Assembly (NCBI GenBank): GCA_902801165.1 | Contig: CADCHI010000001.1 | Location: 91,186-155,185, forward strand | DNA: 64,000 nucleotides | From: an uncultured Eubacteriales bacterium | GTDB lineage: Bacteria > Bacillota > Clostridia > Christensenellales > Aristaeellaceae | Reading direction: 5' to 3' | Translations under genes and position numbers: made by a program | Shown: positions 10,535 to 18,556 of the stretch, in pieces | Layout of the letters: each line of letters starts with the position of its first letter | Position numbering within the stretch: the stretch's first letter is position 1 | Notes under the pieces: model-generated | Seen by the model: only the letters and a program-made list of their open reading frames with translations | Databases searched by the model: none | What the model was told of the DNA's origin: nothing

Positions 10535-11842
10535 TTATTCCCACTCGATGGTGGCGACGGGCTTCGGGGACAGGTCGTAGAGCACGCGGTTCACGCCCTT
10601 GACCTCGGCGAGGATGCGGTCGGTGATCTTGAGCAGCACGGGCCACTCGACCTGCTCGACGGTGGCGGTCATGGCGTCCACGGTGTTCACGGCGCGGAGG
10701 ATGACGGGCCACTCGAAGCAGCGGGCGTTGTCACGCACGCCGGTGGAGCGGAAGTCCGGCACGACGGTGAAGTACTGCCACACCTTGCCGCGCAGGCCGG
10801 CCTTGTCGAACTCGTCGCGCAGGATGGCGTCGGCCTCGCGCAGGGCCTCGAGGCGGTCGCGGGTGATGGCGCCGAGGCAGCGCACGCCCAGGCCGGGGCC
10901 GGGGAAGGGCTGACGGTAGACCATGCTGTCGGGCAGGCCCAGGGCCACGCCGCAGGCGCGGACCTCGTCCTTGAACAGCATCTTGAGGGGCTCGACCAGT
11001 TCAAACTTCAGGTCCTCGGGCAGGCCGCCGACGTTGTGGTGGGACTTGACCATCTTGGCGGTCTTGGTGCCGGACTCCACGATGTCGGGATAGATGGTGC
11101 CCTGGCCCAGGAACTCGACGCCGTCCAGCTTGCGGGCCTCCTCCTCGAACACGCGGATGAACTCCGCGCCGATGATCTTGCGCTTCTGCTCGGGGTCGGA
11201 GACGCCGGCCAGCTTGTCCAGGAAGCGGTCCACGGCGTCCACGTAGATCAGGTTCGCGCCCAGCTGGTTGCGGAAGACCTCCACCACCTGCTCGGGTTCG
11301 CCCTTGCGCAGCAGGCCGTGATTGACGTGCACGCAGGTCAGCTGCTTGCCGATGGCGCGGATCAGCAGGGCCGCCACCACGGAGGAATCGACGCCGCCGG
11401 ACAGGGCCAGCAGCACCTTCTTGTCGCCCACCTGCTGACGGATCAGCTCGATCTGGTCGGCGATGAAGTTGTCCATGTTCCAGTTGGCTTCGGCCTTGCA
11501 GGTGTCAAACGTGAAGGCGCGCAGGGCTTCCTTGCGGATCTCGTCGTCCTCGGGCCACTTGTCCAGGCAGACGTCGGCCTTCTGCGCCTTGTGGTCCACG
11601 GCCATCAGCGGCACGCCGCTGCCATACACCGCATCGCTGGCGTCAATCTCAACGCCGTCCACCACGCGGTTCACGCCGCCGTTCAGCACGATGCCCTTCA
11701 CGTTGGGCAGCGCCGCCAGCTGCTGCTCGGTGATGTCGTAGGGGTGAATCTCCGTGTACACGCCCAGCGCGCGAATCTCGCGGGCGATCTGAGCGCTCTG
11801 AGTGCTGCCGAGGTCCAGAATGACGATCATGTCCTGCTGCAT
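10535..11842 (-). CDS. guaA: GMP synthase with a degenerate, shortened glutaminase domain
   Basis: Makes GMP from XMP, ATP and an amide donor, the last step of guanine nucleotide synthesis. The synthetase part is intact: PP-loop LSGGVDSS (residues 147-154), KSHHNVGGLP, the PFPGPGLGVR motif and the C-terminal GMP-synthase dimerisation domain ending KPVATIEWE. The protein has 435 residues against about 510-525 usual for the family. The loss is in the N-terminal class I glutamine amidotransferase domain. At the position of the nucleophile motif GxCYGMQ the sequence reads AVDHKAQ (Asp83 in place of Cys). About 75 residues before the FHPE region are missing, and FHPE has become KWPE, losing the His. 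It should therefore depend on free ammonia or on a separate glutaminase. The ATG at 11842 has GGGGAGG upstream. Confidence 0.93.
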   Translation of the reverse strand: MQQDMIVILDLGSTQSAQIAREIRALGVYTEIHPYDITEQQLAALPNVKGIVLNGGVNRVVDGVEIDASDAVYGSGVPLMAVDHKAQKADVCLDKWPEDDEIRKEALRAFTFDTCKAEANWNMDNFIADQIELIRQQVGDKKVLLALSGGVDSSVVAALLIRAIGKQLTCVHVNHGLLRKGEPEQVVEVFRNQLGANLIYVDAVDRFLDKLAGVSDPEQKRKIIGAEFIRVFEEEARKLDGVEFLGQGTIYPDIVESGTKTAKMVKSHHNVGGLPEDLKFELVEPLKMLFKDEVRACGVALGLPDSMVYRQPFPGPGLGVRCLGAITRDRLEALREADAILRDEFDKAGLRGKVWQYFTVVPDFRSTGVRDNARCFEWPVILRAVNTVDAMTATVEQVEWPVLLKITDRILAEVKGVNRVLYDLSPKPVATIEWE

Positions 11843-11965
11843 AATGTGCCTCCCCGTATCATATTTTCATTGGTATGAAGGTATTTTAGCACCTTTGCCG
11901 CCTTCCCGTCATTAATGGAAGGTTATTTTGGGAAAATGTTTCTCACATGTTGTAATCGGAATTGA

Positions 11966-11994
11966 TTGACAAAGCATTGCAAATATAATATAAT
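11966..11994 (+). promoter_or_regulatory. Consensus promoter of the toxin-antitoxin operon
   Basis: Perfect TTGACA, 17 bases, perfect TATAAT, 32 bases before the antitoxin ATG. The GAGGAGG site is at 12012-12018. Such a strong promoter fits an autorepressed toxin-antitoxin operon. Confidence 0.85.
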
Positions 11995-12026
11995 AGTAAT
12001 GAATAAGAAATGAGGAGGCAGGAATT

Positions 12027-12290
12027 ATGGCAACCGTACAGATTCGCGTCGACGATGCTTTGAAGTCTCGCGTCGACGAATTATACAGCACCCTTGGTCT
12101 GGACACCACCACCGCCGTGCGCATGTTCTTCATGGCGTCGCTGGAGCATGACGGTATTCCCTTCGAGGTGCGGCACATGCCGGATTACAGTTTGCGTGCC
12201 GCCATCCGCGACAGTCGTGCCCGCCGCAACCTCTCCGGACCCTACGACACCGCCCAGGCTGCCGTCGCCGCCATGCTGGAGGACGATTGA
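12027..12290 (+). CDS. dinJ: RelB/DinJ-family antitoxin
   Basis: 87 residues. The N-terminal half (MATVQIRVDDALKSRVDELY) has the ribbon-helix-helix pattern of RelB/DinJ antitoxins, including the family signature LGLDTTTAVRMFF. The C-terminal part would wrap and neutralise the toxin. It forms an operon with the YafQ-like toxin starting two bases after its stop codon. It probably represses its own promoter as part of the toxin-antitoxin complex, as known for DinJ-YafQ. Confidence 0.85.
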   Translation: MATVQIRVDDALKSRVDELYSTLGLDTTTAVRMFFMASLEHDGIPFEVRHMPDYSLRAAIRDSRARRNLSGPYDTAQAAVAAMLEDD

Positions 12291-12292
12291 CG

Positions 12293-12571
12293 ATGCTGAA
12301 AATCATGTTCACCAACCGCATGAAGCGGGATGTGAAGCGCATGAAAAAGCGCGGCAAGGACATCGAAAAGCTCACCGCTGTGCTGGATGCCCTGGCCCGA
12401 CAGCAGCCCTTACCTGAACGCAATTGGGACCACGCGCTCACCGGCAGCCTGGCCGACTTCCGCGAATGCCACATCGAGCCGGACTGGCTGCTGATGTATC
12501 AGGTGTTTGAGGATGTGCTCATACTTTCCGCCACTGCCACCGGTACCCACGCGGATTTGTTTGACGAATGA
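12293..12571 (+). CDS. yafQ: YafQ-family mRNA interferase toxin
   Basis: 92 residues with the RelE/ParE fold pattern. The four residues important in E. coli YafQ are present: His47 (DHAL), His60 and Asp64 (CHIEPDW) and His86 (THADLF). The toxin would cut mRNA on the ribosome when free of antitoxin. I chose the ATG at 12293; an in-frame TTG at 12287 would overlap the antitoxin stop and is also possible given GGAGG at 12278-12282. Confidence 0.87.
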   Translation: MLKIMFTNRMKRDVKRMKKRGKDIEKLTAVLDALARQQPLPERNWDHALTGSLADFRECHIEPDWLLMYQVFEDVLILSATATGTHADLFDE

Positions 12572-12585
12572 ATCATAGACACGAA

Positions 12586-12636
12586 ATGGGGACGGCTCTC
12601 TTGACACGCAAGCTGTGTTTTGAGAACCGTCCCCAT
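12586..12636. terminator. Hairpin between convergent genes (first of two)
   Basis: Arms ATGGGGACGGCTCTC and GAGAACCGTCCCCAT pair with one mismatch around a 21-base loop. It lies 15 bases after the toxin stop. No clear U-tract, so it may be a repeat-derived terminator. Confidence 0.5.
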
Positions 12637-12643
12637 GACATAT

Positions 12644-12690
12644 GAACGGACAGGTGCGGTAAAATTAAAGATTTCCGGGCCTGTCCGTTC
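12644..12690. terminator. Hairpin between convergent genes (second of two)
   Basis: Arms GAACGGACAGG (12644-12654) and CCTGTCCGTTC (12680-12690) are perfect complements. It lies just beyond the minus-strand ligase gene that ends at 12708. Confidence 0.45.
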
Positions 12691-12707
12691 GCAGGTGGGG
12701 GAGGGGA

Positions 12708-14339
12708 TCAGCGGTTGGATTCTGCCGCCAGCGCCTCCAGGGTGCGGTAGTCGATCTTGCCGCTGGAGCGATAGGGGAGGGCATCGACAATCACAAAATG
12801 ATTGGTGGCTTCGCGGTCGCTCAATGGATTTCTGCTCTGCTGAATATCCTCGATGATCTGTTCGGGTGATATCCCCGCATTGCAGAATTCATCCTTGAGC
12901 GTGACGAATGCGACAGTCGTATCGTATATGTCGCCTTTCACGGAGATCACGCCAGCCTCCTTTACGAATTTGGACGCTCTGATCTTTTCTTCCATCTTGT
13001 CGAGCGAGACCTTCATGTCAAGGCGAATGATGATCCTCGAAGCGCGGCCCGTGATGAACAGGAAACCGTCGTCGTCGAGATAGCCCACGTCGTTCGTGTC
13101 GAACCAGGAATCACCGTTTTCATCGGTAATAAACGAGGCCTCCGTCCGCTCCGGCATATTTTCATAGCCGATGAACAGGCTTTCGGAGCGTTCGAGGATT
13201 TTTCCAACGGCATTTCGCGGCAGCGGCTTGAAGTCCTGCAGGTCCACCACCATCAAATCGGTTCCATCCACCGCGGTTCCGGCAGAGCCGCGGCGATTCC
13301 TGCCGATCTGGTTGAGCGTGACAGCGCCCGCCATTTCATTCTGGCCGTATCCGTTCATGACGGGAACCGTACAGCCCTTGGAGGCGAAGACGGCGTCAAG
13401 CACCTCGAGCTCCTCCTTGCCCATGGAAGAACCGCCCGCAAGCATGCAGCCCAGGAAAGACAGGTCGCTGACCTGGTCGATCAATTGATAGATTCCCCTG
13501 TAAAACATCGGGGACGCAAAGAGAAGCAGCTTTGTCGAGGCCGGAAGGCTGTGCTTTTGAAGGAAGGATGGAAAGGTGATGATCGTGCTGAGCACGCCGT
13601 CGATGGAACCCTTCGGACCGTATGCCACAAAATAGATGACGGGGATTCCGACGACCAGGCAGGTGTACAGCGTGGTGATCAATCCCATTCCCAGAAAAGA
13701 CGGGATGATCTTTAGAATCAGATTTTCCGGCACGAGCGGATAGTCTGTTTTCAGCATCTTTTCTACGGCCGCGTTAAGCGCTCGGTCGGACAACTCGATG
13801 GGCTTGGGTGTGCCGGTCGTGCCGCTGCTGTTGATGATGACCGCGCAAGCGCCTTCCCTGTACGGCGCTGGAGGACAGAGGGATCCCGCGTTCATTTTCA
13901 GTATGTCCGAATAGGCGCAATAGTGTGGGCGGGCTGACGGGATATCCCCGAGCACGATCACGGGCAGCATGGAGGGATTGATATACGGTTCCATTGGCAG
14001 GAACTCAGCACCGATCACCAACACATCGATCGAGGATTCCTCAATGCTCTCGCCGATCTCCGATATGTTCTTTGTGAAGTCGATGAACTTTGAAATCGCG
14101 CCGACTTTGCTGGCAGCGAGCAGGAAAACTGCTTCTTCATAGGAACTTGACGATAGCACGCCGATTTTGCATTGGCCCTCGCACAGGTGGGCGTGGAGCC
14201 ATGCGGCGGCTTTGTCGATCTCCTCAAGGAGCCTGCCGTGGGAGACCGTTTCGCCGTCCCGCGTGTATAGAGCGACCTTCTCAGAATTGTCCTTCTGCGC
14301 GTTGAAGTAGGCATTGTAGATTGTATCGTTGATATTCAC
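12708..14339 (-). CDS. Adenylate-forming acyl-CoA/acyl-AMP ligase (ANL superfamily)
   Basis: 543 residues if started at the GTG at 14339, which has GAGAGGAGAA at the right distance; an ATG at 14372 is in frame but lies upstream of that site. P-loop INSSGTTGTPKP, the GYGQNEMAG adenine-binding motif, FDTNDVGYLDDDGFLF with GR hinge, and a C-terminal SSGKIDYRTLE containing the catalytic Lys identify an AMP-forming ligase. It would activate a carboxylic acid as acyl-adenylate, then form a CoA or carrier-protein thioester. It faces the same way as a PlsC-like acyltransferase directly upstream, which suggests fatty-acyl activation for lipid or glycan modification. It is more A+T-rich than the core genes around it. 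Exact substrate unknown. Confidence 0.85.
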   Translation of the reverse strand: MNINDTIYNAYFNAQKDNSEKVALYTRDGETVSHGRLLEEIDKAAAWLHAHLCEGQCKIGVLSSSSYEEAVFLLAASKVGAISKFIDFTKNISEIGESIEESSIDVLVIGAEFLPMEPYINPSMLPVIVLGDIPSARPHYCAYSDILKMNAGSLCPPAPYREGACAVIINSSGTTGTPKPIELSDRALNAAVEKMLKTDYPLVPENLILKIIPSFLGMGLITTLYTCLVVGIPVIYFVAYGPKGSIDGVLSTIITFPSFLQKHSLPASTKLLLFASPMFYRGIYQLIDQVSDLSFLGCMLAGGSSMGKEELEVLDAVFASKGCTVPVMNGYGQNEMAGAVTLNQIGRNRRGSAGTAVDGTDLMVVDLQDFKPLPRNAVGKILERSESLFIGYENMPERTEASFITDENGDSWFDTNDVGYLDDDGFLFITGRASRIIIRLDMKVSLDKMEEKIRASKFVKEAGVISVKGDIYDTTVAFVTLKDEFCNAGISPEQIIEDIQQSRNPLSDREATNHFVIVDALPYRSSGKIDYRTLEALAAESNR

Positions 14340-14449
14340 GGGCTGTTCTCCTCTCAATTCAGTGCTTCGCAAACTTCTTTTAGGACTATCCGTTACACCT
14401 TTTCCTATAGCAAGTGTATTATAACTAAGTTTCCAGAGCAGCAGATAAG

Positions 14450-15328
14450 TCAGTTGAGGTTGCGCTTATTAAACAGAAAAGCGTTATTCCTGCACGGACA
14501 TAATTTATCCAAATGTGCAAATGCTTCTTTGGGTTCTGTAATGTCTTTATCAATGTAAAGAGATTTTCTTTCTGTTTCGAAGTCATATCGGTAGTCTATT
14601 TCAGCTACAAGATCGTCCTGATACTTCTCCCAATACTGTTGAGTGTCGTCATAATCCGATCTCTTGCCGACAGTATACTTTTCCATTAATTCATATTTCA
14701 TAGTGGCCATTCTATCTCTCAGAACAGTTAACCCCTCTTTGCGCTCATATTCGCAAATATCAAAAGCGTCGCCGAGCATAGCGTAAACAAACTTGTCGGT
14801 GCGTACAAGAGCAATCGGCATAATCAAGGCTCCTGTTGCCTGAGCTAAATTGTATACACCTGGAAATAGCTTGCCGATAAGAAGGTTCTCTGATGTATTC
14901 CATACACCTTCTGGATACATGATTATATCAGAACCAAGTTCCATTGCATATTCCATTTTTTTCTGAGCAGCTGTCCGACTTGCCTTATCATTGCGGTCGA
15001 CGATTATGACTCCACTCAACCATATTGCCCAGCCGTCCATAGATTCGTAAAACTCTGGAAGTGAGCCGCAAAGTATATAGGTTTGTCTCCCCACGATTTT
15101 TTGTGAAAAAGGAACGTCTTCTCTGAAACCGTGAGTTGGGGTAAATATGATTCGCTTGTTTTTGGGTATTTTTGCCTTGCTGACTATAATTAGTTTTCTC
15201 TTACACGCCAGCGTAACAATGACATGCCGATAAACAGGGTTGAACATTTTTCGCAATACTGTGCCCGGCTTTGACATGACTTTTCTGGGATCGTTGTTCA
15301 ATAAGTACCTTAGAGCTTTATTAATCAT
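14450..15328 (-). CDS. PlsC-like 1-acyl-glycerol-phosphate acyltransferase family protein
   Basis: 292 residues. The acyltransferase motif I is present as HGFRED (H-x4-D, about residue 65), and motif III as YPEGVW in place of the usual FPEGTR. The region between carries the hydrophobic stretch ILCGSLPEF. No extended membrane anchor is evident. Such enzymes transfer a fatty acyl group from CoA or ACP to an acceptor, in phospholipid synthesis or to an unusual acceptor. Strongly A+T-rich compared with its neighbours, which suggests acquisition from elsewhere. It probably works with the ligase 110 bases downstream. The ATG at 15328 follows AAGGATG. Confidence 0.75.
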   Translation of the reverse strand: MINKALRYLLNNDPRKVMSKPGTVLRKMFNPVYRHVIVTLACKRKLIIVSKAKIPKNKRIIFTPTHGFREDVPFSQKIVGRQTYILCGSLPEFYESMDGWAIWLSGVIIVDRNDKASRTAAQKKMEYAMELGSDIIMYPEGVWNTSENLLIGKLFPGVYNLAQATGALIMPIALVRTDKFVYAMLGDAFDICEYERKEGLTVLRDRMATMKYELMEKYTVGKRSDYDDTQQYWEKYQDDLVAEIDYRYDFETERKSLYIDKDITEPKEAFAHLDKLCPCRNNAFLFNKRNLN

Positions 15329-15833
15329 TAGAAAACATCCTTAACCCTGACACACTGACTGTCTTCGTTGCATAGCACTGTCAGTTCCCTGTCTGCCTGC
15401 CTATCCGTGTGTAGAAGCATAATTACCCGCCTCCTGCAAAATATACTAACCGTTTTACATGGATTCTTCCATGCGTTCCAAGGATTATTACCGCACGAAA
15501 CAAAGGATTGATCCATCTGCGGAGAATAATGCCAACGTTTGAAGTAAAGCTATCAACTGTGGTATGCTTGACCCATCCCAACCCTATATTTTTCCACATA
15601 TCGATTTTTCCCCTTTTCTTGGCTACCATCATTTTAAAAGCGTGGCAACCTCTATCGGGCAGTCGAATGAATTACTCTTTATACGCCACATGGGTTTAGT
15701 TCCATCTTGGCGTATGTACTGTCGCTGTTCGCAGCTTCCATCAACGCTTTTGCGTCATGGTGTTTCGCTCCTTTTGTGTGGTGTGTGAGTGCTTCAGAGA
15801 GTTTTTTCGCGGGGGAGGATGACGGTTAGCCGG
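15329..15833. other. Gene-poor A+T-rich stretch, probably decayed sequence
   Basis: No reading frame here has a convincing start or family match. A minus-strand frame of 69 codons (15423-15632) is low-complexity-free but unrecognised. An inverted repeat ATACGCCA / TGGCGTAT sits at 15681-15715. The composition matches the acyltransferase next door, so this may be the remains of the transferred segment. Confidence 0.4.
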
Positions 15834-16502
15834 TCAATCATATCGCGGAATGCCCGCGAAGGCCTCCTCCGGCAGACGATCGGCCTCGGTGATCTCCCGG
15901 ACGGGCTTGCAGGGCACACCGTAGGCCAGCGTATTGGCCGGGATGTCGTGGGTCACCACGCTGCCCGCACCGATAATGGCGTTGTCGCCGATGGTCACGC
16001 CGGGGCAGACCACGACGTTTGAGGCAATCCAGACGTTGTTACCGATGGTGATGGGGGCGATTACCTCGATCTCACCACGTCCATAGGGCTCAAATGTGTC
16101 CGGAAAGGGGCGCACTACCCTTTGATCCGCAAGCTTGGGATGTGCATGACTGGCAAGGGTTACATTCGGGCCGAGCATTGCGTTATCACCGATGTAAACC
16201 CCGCCATGATCGAGTATGACGAGATTCGGTCCGCCATAGAAGTTCCTGCCGACATGGGTATGATTCCCCTGTTGGAAACGGATGGGACCGGCGATAAAAA
16301 ATGGCTTTCCATCAATTTCCGCCACCAGCTTTTTAAACAGCCAGTTTCGTATCGGGTACATCCAGGGCGGTGTGTGATTGAAGCGATGCTGGATGGCCTC
16401 GGTACGGATCATCGTCCAAAACACGGACTTGGTGGTTGGCTGAAAGAGTGTGAGGGTTTTTTTCTCCTCTGTATGCTTTTCACCCGGGGTAAACTGCGAC
16501 AT
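15834..16502 (-). CDS. Sugar O-acetyltransferase (left-handed beta-helix, maltose acetyltransferase type)
   Basis: 222 residues. Hexapeptide repeats ([LIV]-G-x-x-x-x) run from about residue 80 to 200, with the catalytic His in LASHAHPK, the loop typical of maltose/galactoside acetyltransferases, and the late stretch GNNVWIASNVVVCPGV, then GAGSVVTHDIP. It would transfer acetyl from acetyl-CoA to a sugar hydroxyl. The N-terminal 55 residues are longer and less conserved than in the usual 185-200-residue members. The ATG at 16502 has GGGAGG upstream. It lies in the same A+T-richer island as the acyltransferase, on the same strand, so glycolipid decoration is one possibility. Confidence 0.85.
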   Translation of the reverse strand: MSQFTPGEKHTEEKKTLTLFQPTTKSVFWTMIRTEAIQHRFNHTPPWMYPIRNWLFKKLVAEIDGKPFFIAGPIRFQQGNHTHVGRNFYGGPNLVILDHGGVYIGDNAMLGPNVTLASHAHPKLADQRVVRPFPDTFEPYGRGEIEVIAPITIGNNVWIASNVVVCPGVTIGDNAIIGAGSVVTHDIPANTLAYGVPCKPVREITEADRLPEEAFAGIPRYD

Positions 16503-16647
16503 ATCGTAACCTCCCGGAAAGAACCTGCGATAGACCTTTGATACACCATTGAATATGTTATTCTACACTATTATACAATATATAATCTTGCATTTCAATC
16601 CCTTTTCCCTTTTTTGGAGGGCATAAGCATCGCTGGTGTCATATAGA

Positions 16648-16998
16648 ATGATGCATGAGGTGAAGGAGTTGGAAAATAAAGATGTGGTTTATGAAGAGGT
16701 TTTTGCGCTTCGGCTTTCCAAACTGAGAAATCAAAAAGGTGTTTCGGCGCGAGACATGAGCCTTTCCATTGGCCAGAATCAAAACTACATCAACAATATT
16801 GAAAGCGGGAGGTCACTTCCGTCCCTGACCGGGTTCTTCTATATCTGCGAATTCCTGAACATTACTCCCAGCGAGTTTTTCGACCTGGATTCCAATGATC
16901 CGGTGGCCCTGCGTGAGTTGACGGGGAAGCTGAAAAAGCTGCCGCCGGAGTATCTCAGCCATATCGAGGCCATCGTGGACGGCCTGGCGGAAAAGTAG
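16648..16998 (+). CDS. XRE-family transcriptional regulator
   Basis: About 116 residues. The HTH spans FALRLSKLRNQKGVSARDMS to IESGRSLPSLTGF, with the INNIESGRSLP recognition-helix end typical of XRE/Cro proteins. After LNITPSEFFDLD comes a short helical tail. The start is uncertain: GTG at 16636, or ATG at 16648 or 16651, none with a well-placed ribosome binding site (GGAGG is at 16616). It is divergent from the O-acetyltransferase, sharing its upstream region, so it may regulate that gene. Confidence 0.8.
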   Translation: MMHEVKELENKDVVYEEVFALRLSKLRNQKGVSARDMSLSIGQNQNYINNIESGRSLPSLTGFFYICEFLNITPSEFFDLDSNDPVALRELTGKLKKLPPEYLSHIEAIVDGLAEK

Positions 16999-17083
16999 GC
17001 CGCGCATGTGAAGCGGGGCGGGATTAAATCAATTCCGCTGCGATTCGCGGATTTCTTTATTGGGGAAAGGTTCATATTATCGG

Positions 17084-17117
17084 CAAACCCTGCGTTCAGG
17101 AGAGGACGCAGGGTTTG
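17084..17117 (+). terminator. Terminator-like hairpin after the XRE gene
   Basis: Perfect 12-base stem CAAACCCTGCGT / ACGCAGGGTTTG with a 10-base loop, 85 bases after the stop. The tail (TCTATG) is poor in U. Confidence 0.5.
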
Positions 17118-17162
17118 TCTATGGGCCGCGGCGGATTGCCTCAAGGCGAAGTGTTGAGATGA

Positions 17163-17220
17163 AATCATGGGATCGTGATTCAACATACGCCGTAGGGACG
17201 CCATAATTGGCGTCCGGGCG
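17163..17220. repeat. Double-hairpin repeat related to the core of the 60.6-kb MITE
   Basis: Starts AATCAT and continues to ACATACGCCGTAGGGACGCC, then GGCGTCC. It aligns with 60621-60679, and the second stem changes from GGGCGCC/GGCGCCC there to GGACGCC/GGCGTCC here, a compensatory change. The MITE's terminal inverted repeats are not seen here. Confidence 0.65.
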
Positions 17221-17312
17221 TGTTAACACAGTTTACGCCCCGGCGCTTGCAGGCTTTACGGAGGGCGGGGATAATGGGGGAGATCATTTGATAGTGTGAA
17301 AGAGGTGGAAGC

Positions 17313-18164
17313 ATGGCGGACGGGACGGGCGCGGGCCGGTTTGAGCTGGCGGCGCTGGACATGGACGGCACGCTGCTGAACACCGCCCACGAGACCACCG
17401 TGTACACCTGCGGGGTGCTGGCGCGGGCCTCGGCGGCGGGGAAGGTGATCGCCGTCTGCACCGGGCGGTGCCTGTCGGAGCTGTGGGCGCATCTGGAGGC
17501 GATCCCCGGCATAGGCTACGCCATCTGCGAAAACGGCGGCTGCCTCTACGACGTGAAGGCGAAGCGCATCCTCGAAAAGGCCGTCATCCCGGAGGCGGAC
17601 GCCGACCGGGTGCTGGACGCGGCCCGGGACCTGGACGTGTGCGTCCAGTGCTTCATCGGCGACCAGTCCTACATGCGCCTCGGGGAGGCGGAGGAGCTCA
17701 AGCGGTACCACATATATGACTTCTGGGAGGTCTTTCGCGCCGGGTCGGTCTTCGTCCGGGACATGGACGCCCTCCGGCGGGAGGTCGACAGGCCCGTGGA
17801 GAAGATCAACCTCTATTTCACCACCGCCGCAGAGCGGGACCGCTTCGCGGAGAAGGTGGGGGAAATCGACCTGAACATGAGCGCCTCCCTGGGCATCGGC
17901 TATGAGATCTCGCCGAGGGAGGCCGCCAAGGGGCTGGGGCTTCAGAAGCTGTGCCGCCACCTGGGCATCCCCGTGGAGCGGGCGATGGCCGTGGGGGACG
18001 GCGGCAACGACATCGACCTGATGAGCGCGGCGGGCTTCGCCGTAGCCATGGGCAACGCCATCGACGAGGTGCGGCGGCTGGCGGACGCTTTCACCGAGGA
18101 CTGCGACCACGACGGCGCGGCCCGGGCCGTAGAGCGCTGGCTGCTGGGCGGGGCAGAAGCGTGA
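17313..18164 (+). CDS. HAD-family hydrolase (Cof type sugar phosphatase)
   Basis: 283 residues. Motif I is DMDGT (Asp16 nucleophile, Asp18), motif II CTGR, and motif IV GDGGNDIDL (about residues 228-235) with Lys in AAKGLGL as motif III. The cap is of the C2 type typical of Cof-type phosphatases. These cytosolic Mg-dependent enzymes remove phosphate from sugar phosphates or related metabolites. ATG at 17313 follows AAAGAGGTGG. It stands alone between two repeat-bearing gaps. Substrate cannot be inferred. Confidence 0.88.
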   Translation: MADGTGAGRFELAALDMDGTLLNTAHETTVYTCGVLARASAAGKVIAVCTGRCLSELWAHLEAIPGIGYAICENGGCLYDVKAKRILEKAVIPEADADRVLDAARDLDVCVQCFIGDQSYMRLGEAEELKRYHIYDFWEVFRAGSVFVRDMDALRREVDRPVEKINLYFTTAAERDRFAEKVGEIDLNMSASLGIGYEISPREAAKGLGLQKLCRHLGIPVERAMAVGDGGNDIDLMSAAGFAVAMGNAIDEVRRLADAFTEDCDHDGAARAVERWLLGGAEA

Positions 18165-18201
18165 GGGGTAGGGATAGCGTTATTTGAGCCCGTTGCACGA
18201 G

Positions 18202-18438
18202 GCGACCTCATCCGTCGGCCCTGCGGGCCGCCACCTTCTCCAGGGGAGAAGGCTTTGGAGCGGGGTTGAAACTGTTTCTCGCTGGACGAATTGAGCGGCT
18301 GACAGACCGGCGGACCGCGTGAACGCGGTGTCGAGCGCGCTTTGACATTGTGGCGGCGATCCGGTTTGCCTTCTCCCCTGGAGAAGGTGGATTTCTGCAA
18401 AACAGCCGGCTGTTTTGCAGAAAGACGGATGAGGTCGC
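18202..18438. mobile_element. MITE-like element, 237 bp, with perfect 15-bp terminal inverted repeats
   Basis: Ends GCGACCTCATCCGTC (18202-18216) and its exact complement (18424-18438). Inside are a perfect 19-base inverted pair (18234-18252 with 18369-18387, containing CTTCTCCAGGGGAGAAG) and a perfect palindrome with a CAGCCGGCTG core (18397-18418). No coding capacity. It folds back almost end to end, as non-autonomous miniature elements do. Confidence 0.8.
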
Positions 18439-18481
18439 CATCCCGCAAGGCCAGTGCCACCGCCCATAATATGAAGATAAA

Positions 18482-18511
18482 TTGACATTAACCCTATGGA
18501 TATGCTATAAT
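18482..18511 (+). promoter_or_regulatory. Promoter of the beta-helix protein/glmM operon
   Basis: TTGACA, 18 bases, TATAAT, about 45 bases before the ATG at 18557, which has GGGAGGAAAG upstream. Confidence 0.75.
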
Positions 18512-18556
18512 CGCTGACAAACGCGCCGGCCCGACGTCGGCGCACGGGAGGAAAGC

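Noticed and set aside
15423-15632. 69-codon minus-strand frame (MMVAKKRGKIDMWKN...)
   Set aside because: No family recognised, no good ribosome binding site, and it lies in apparently decayed sequence; kept only as part of the gene-poor stretch.
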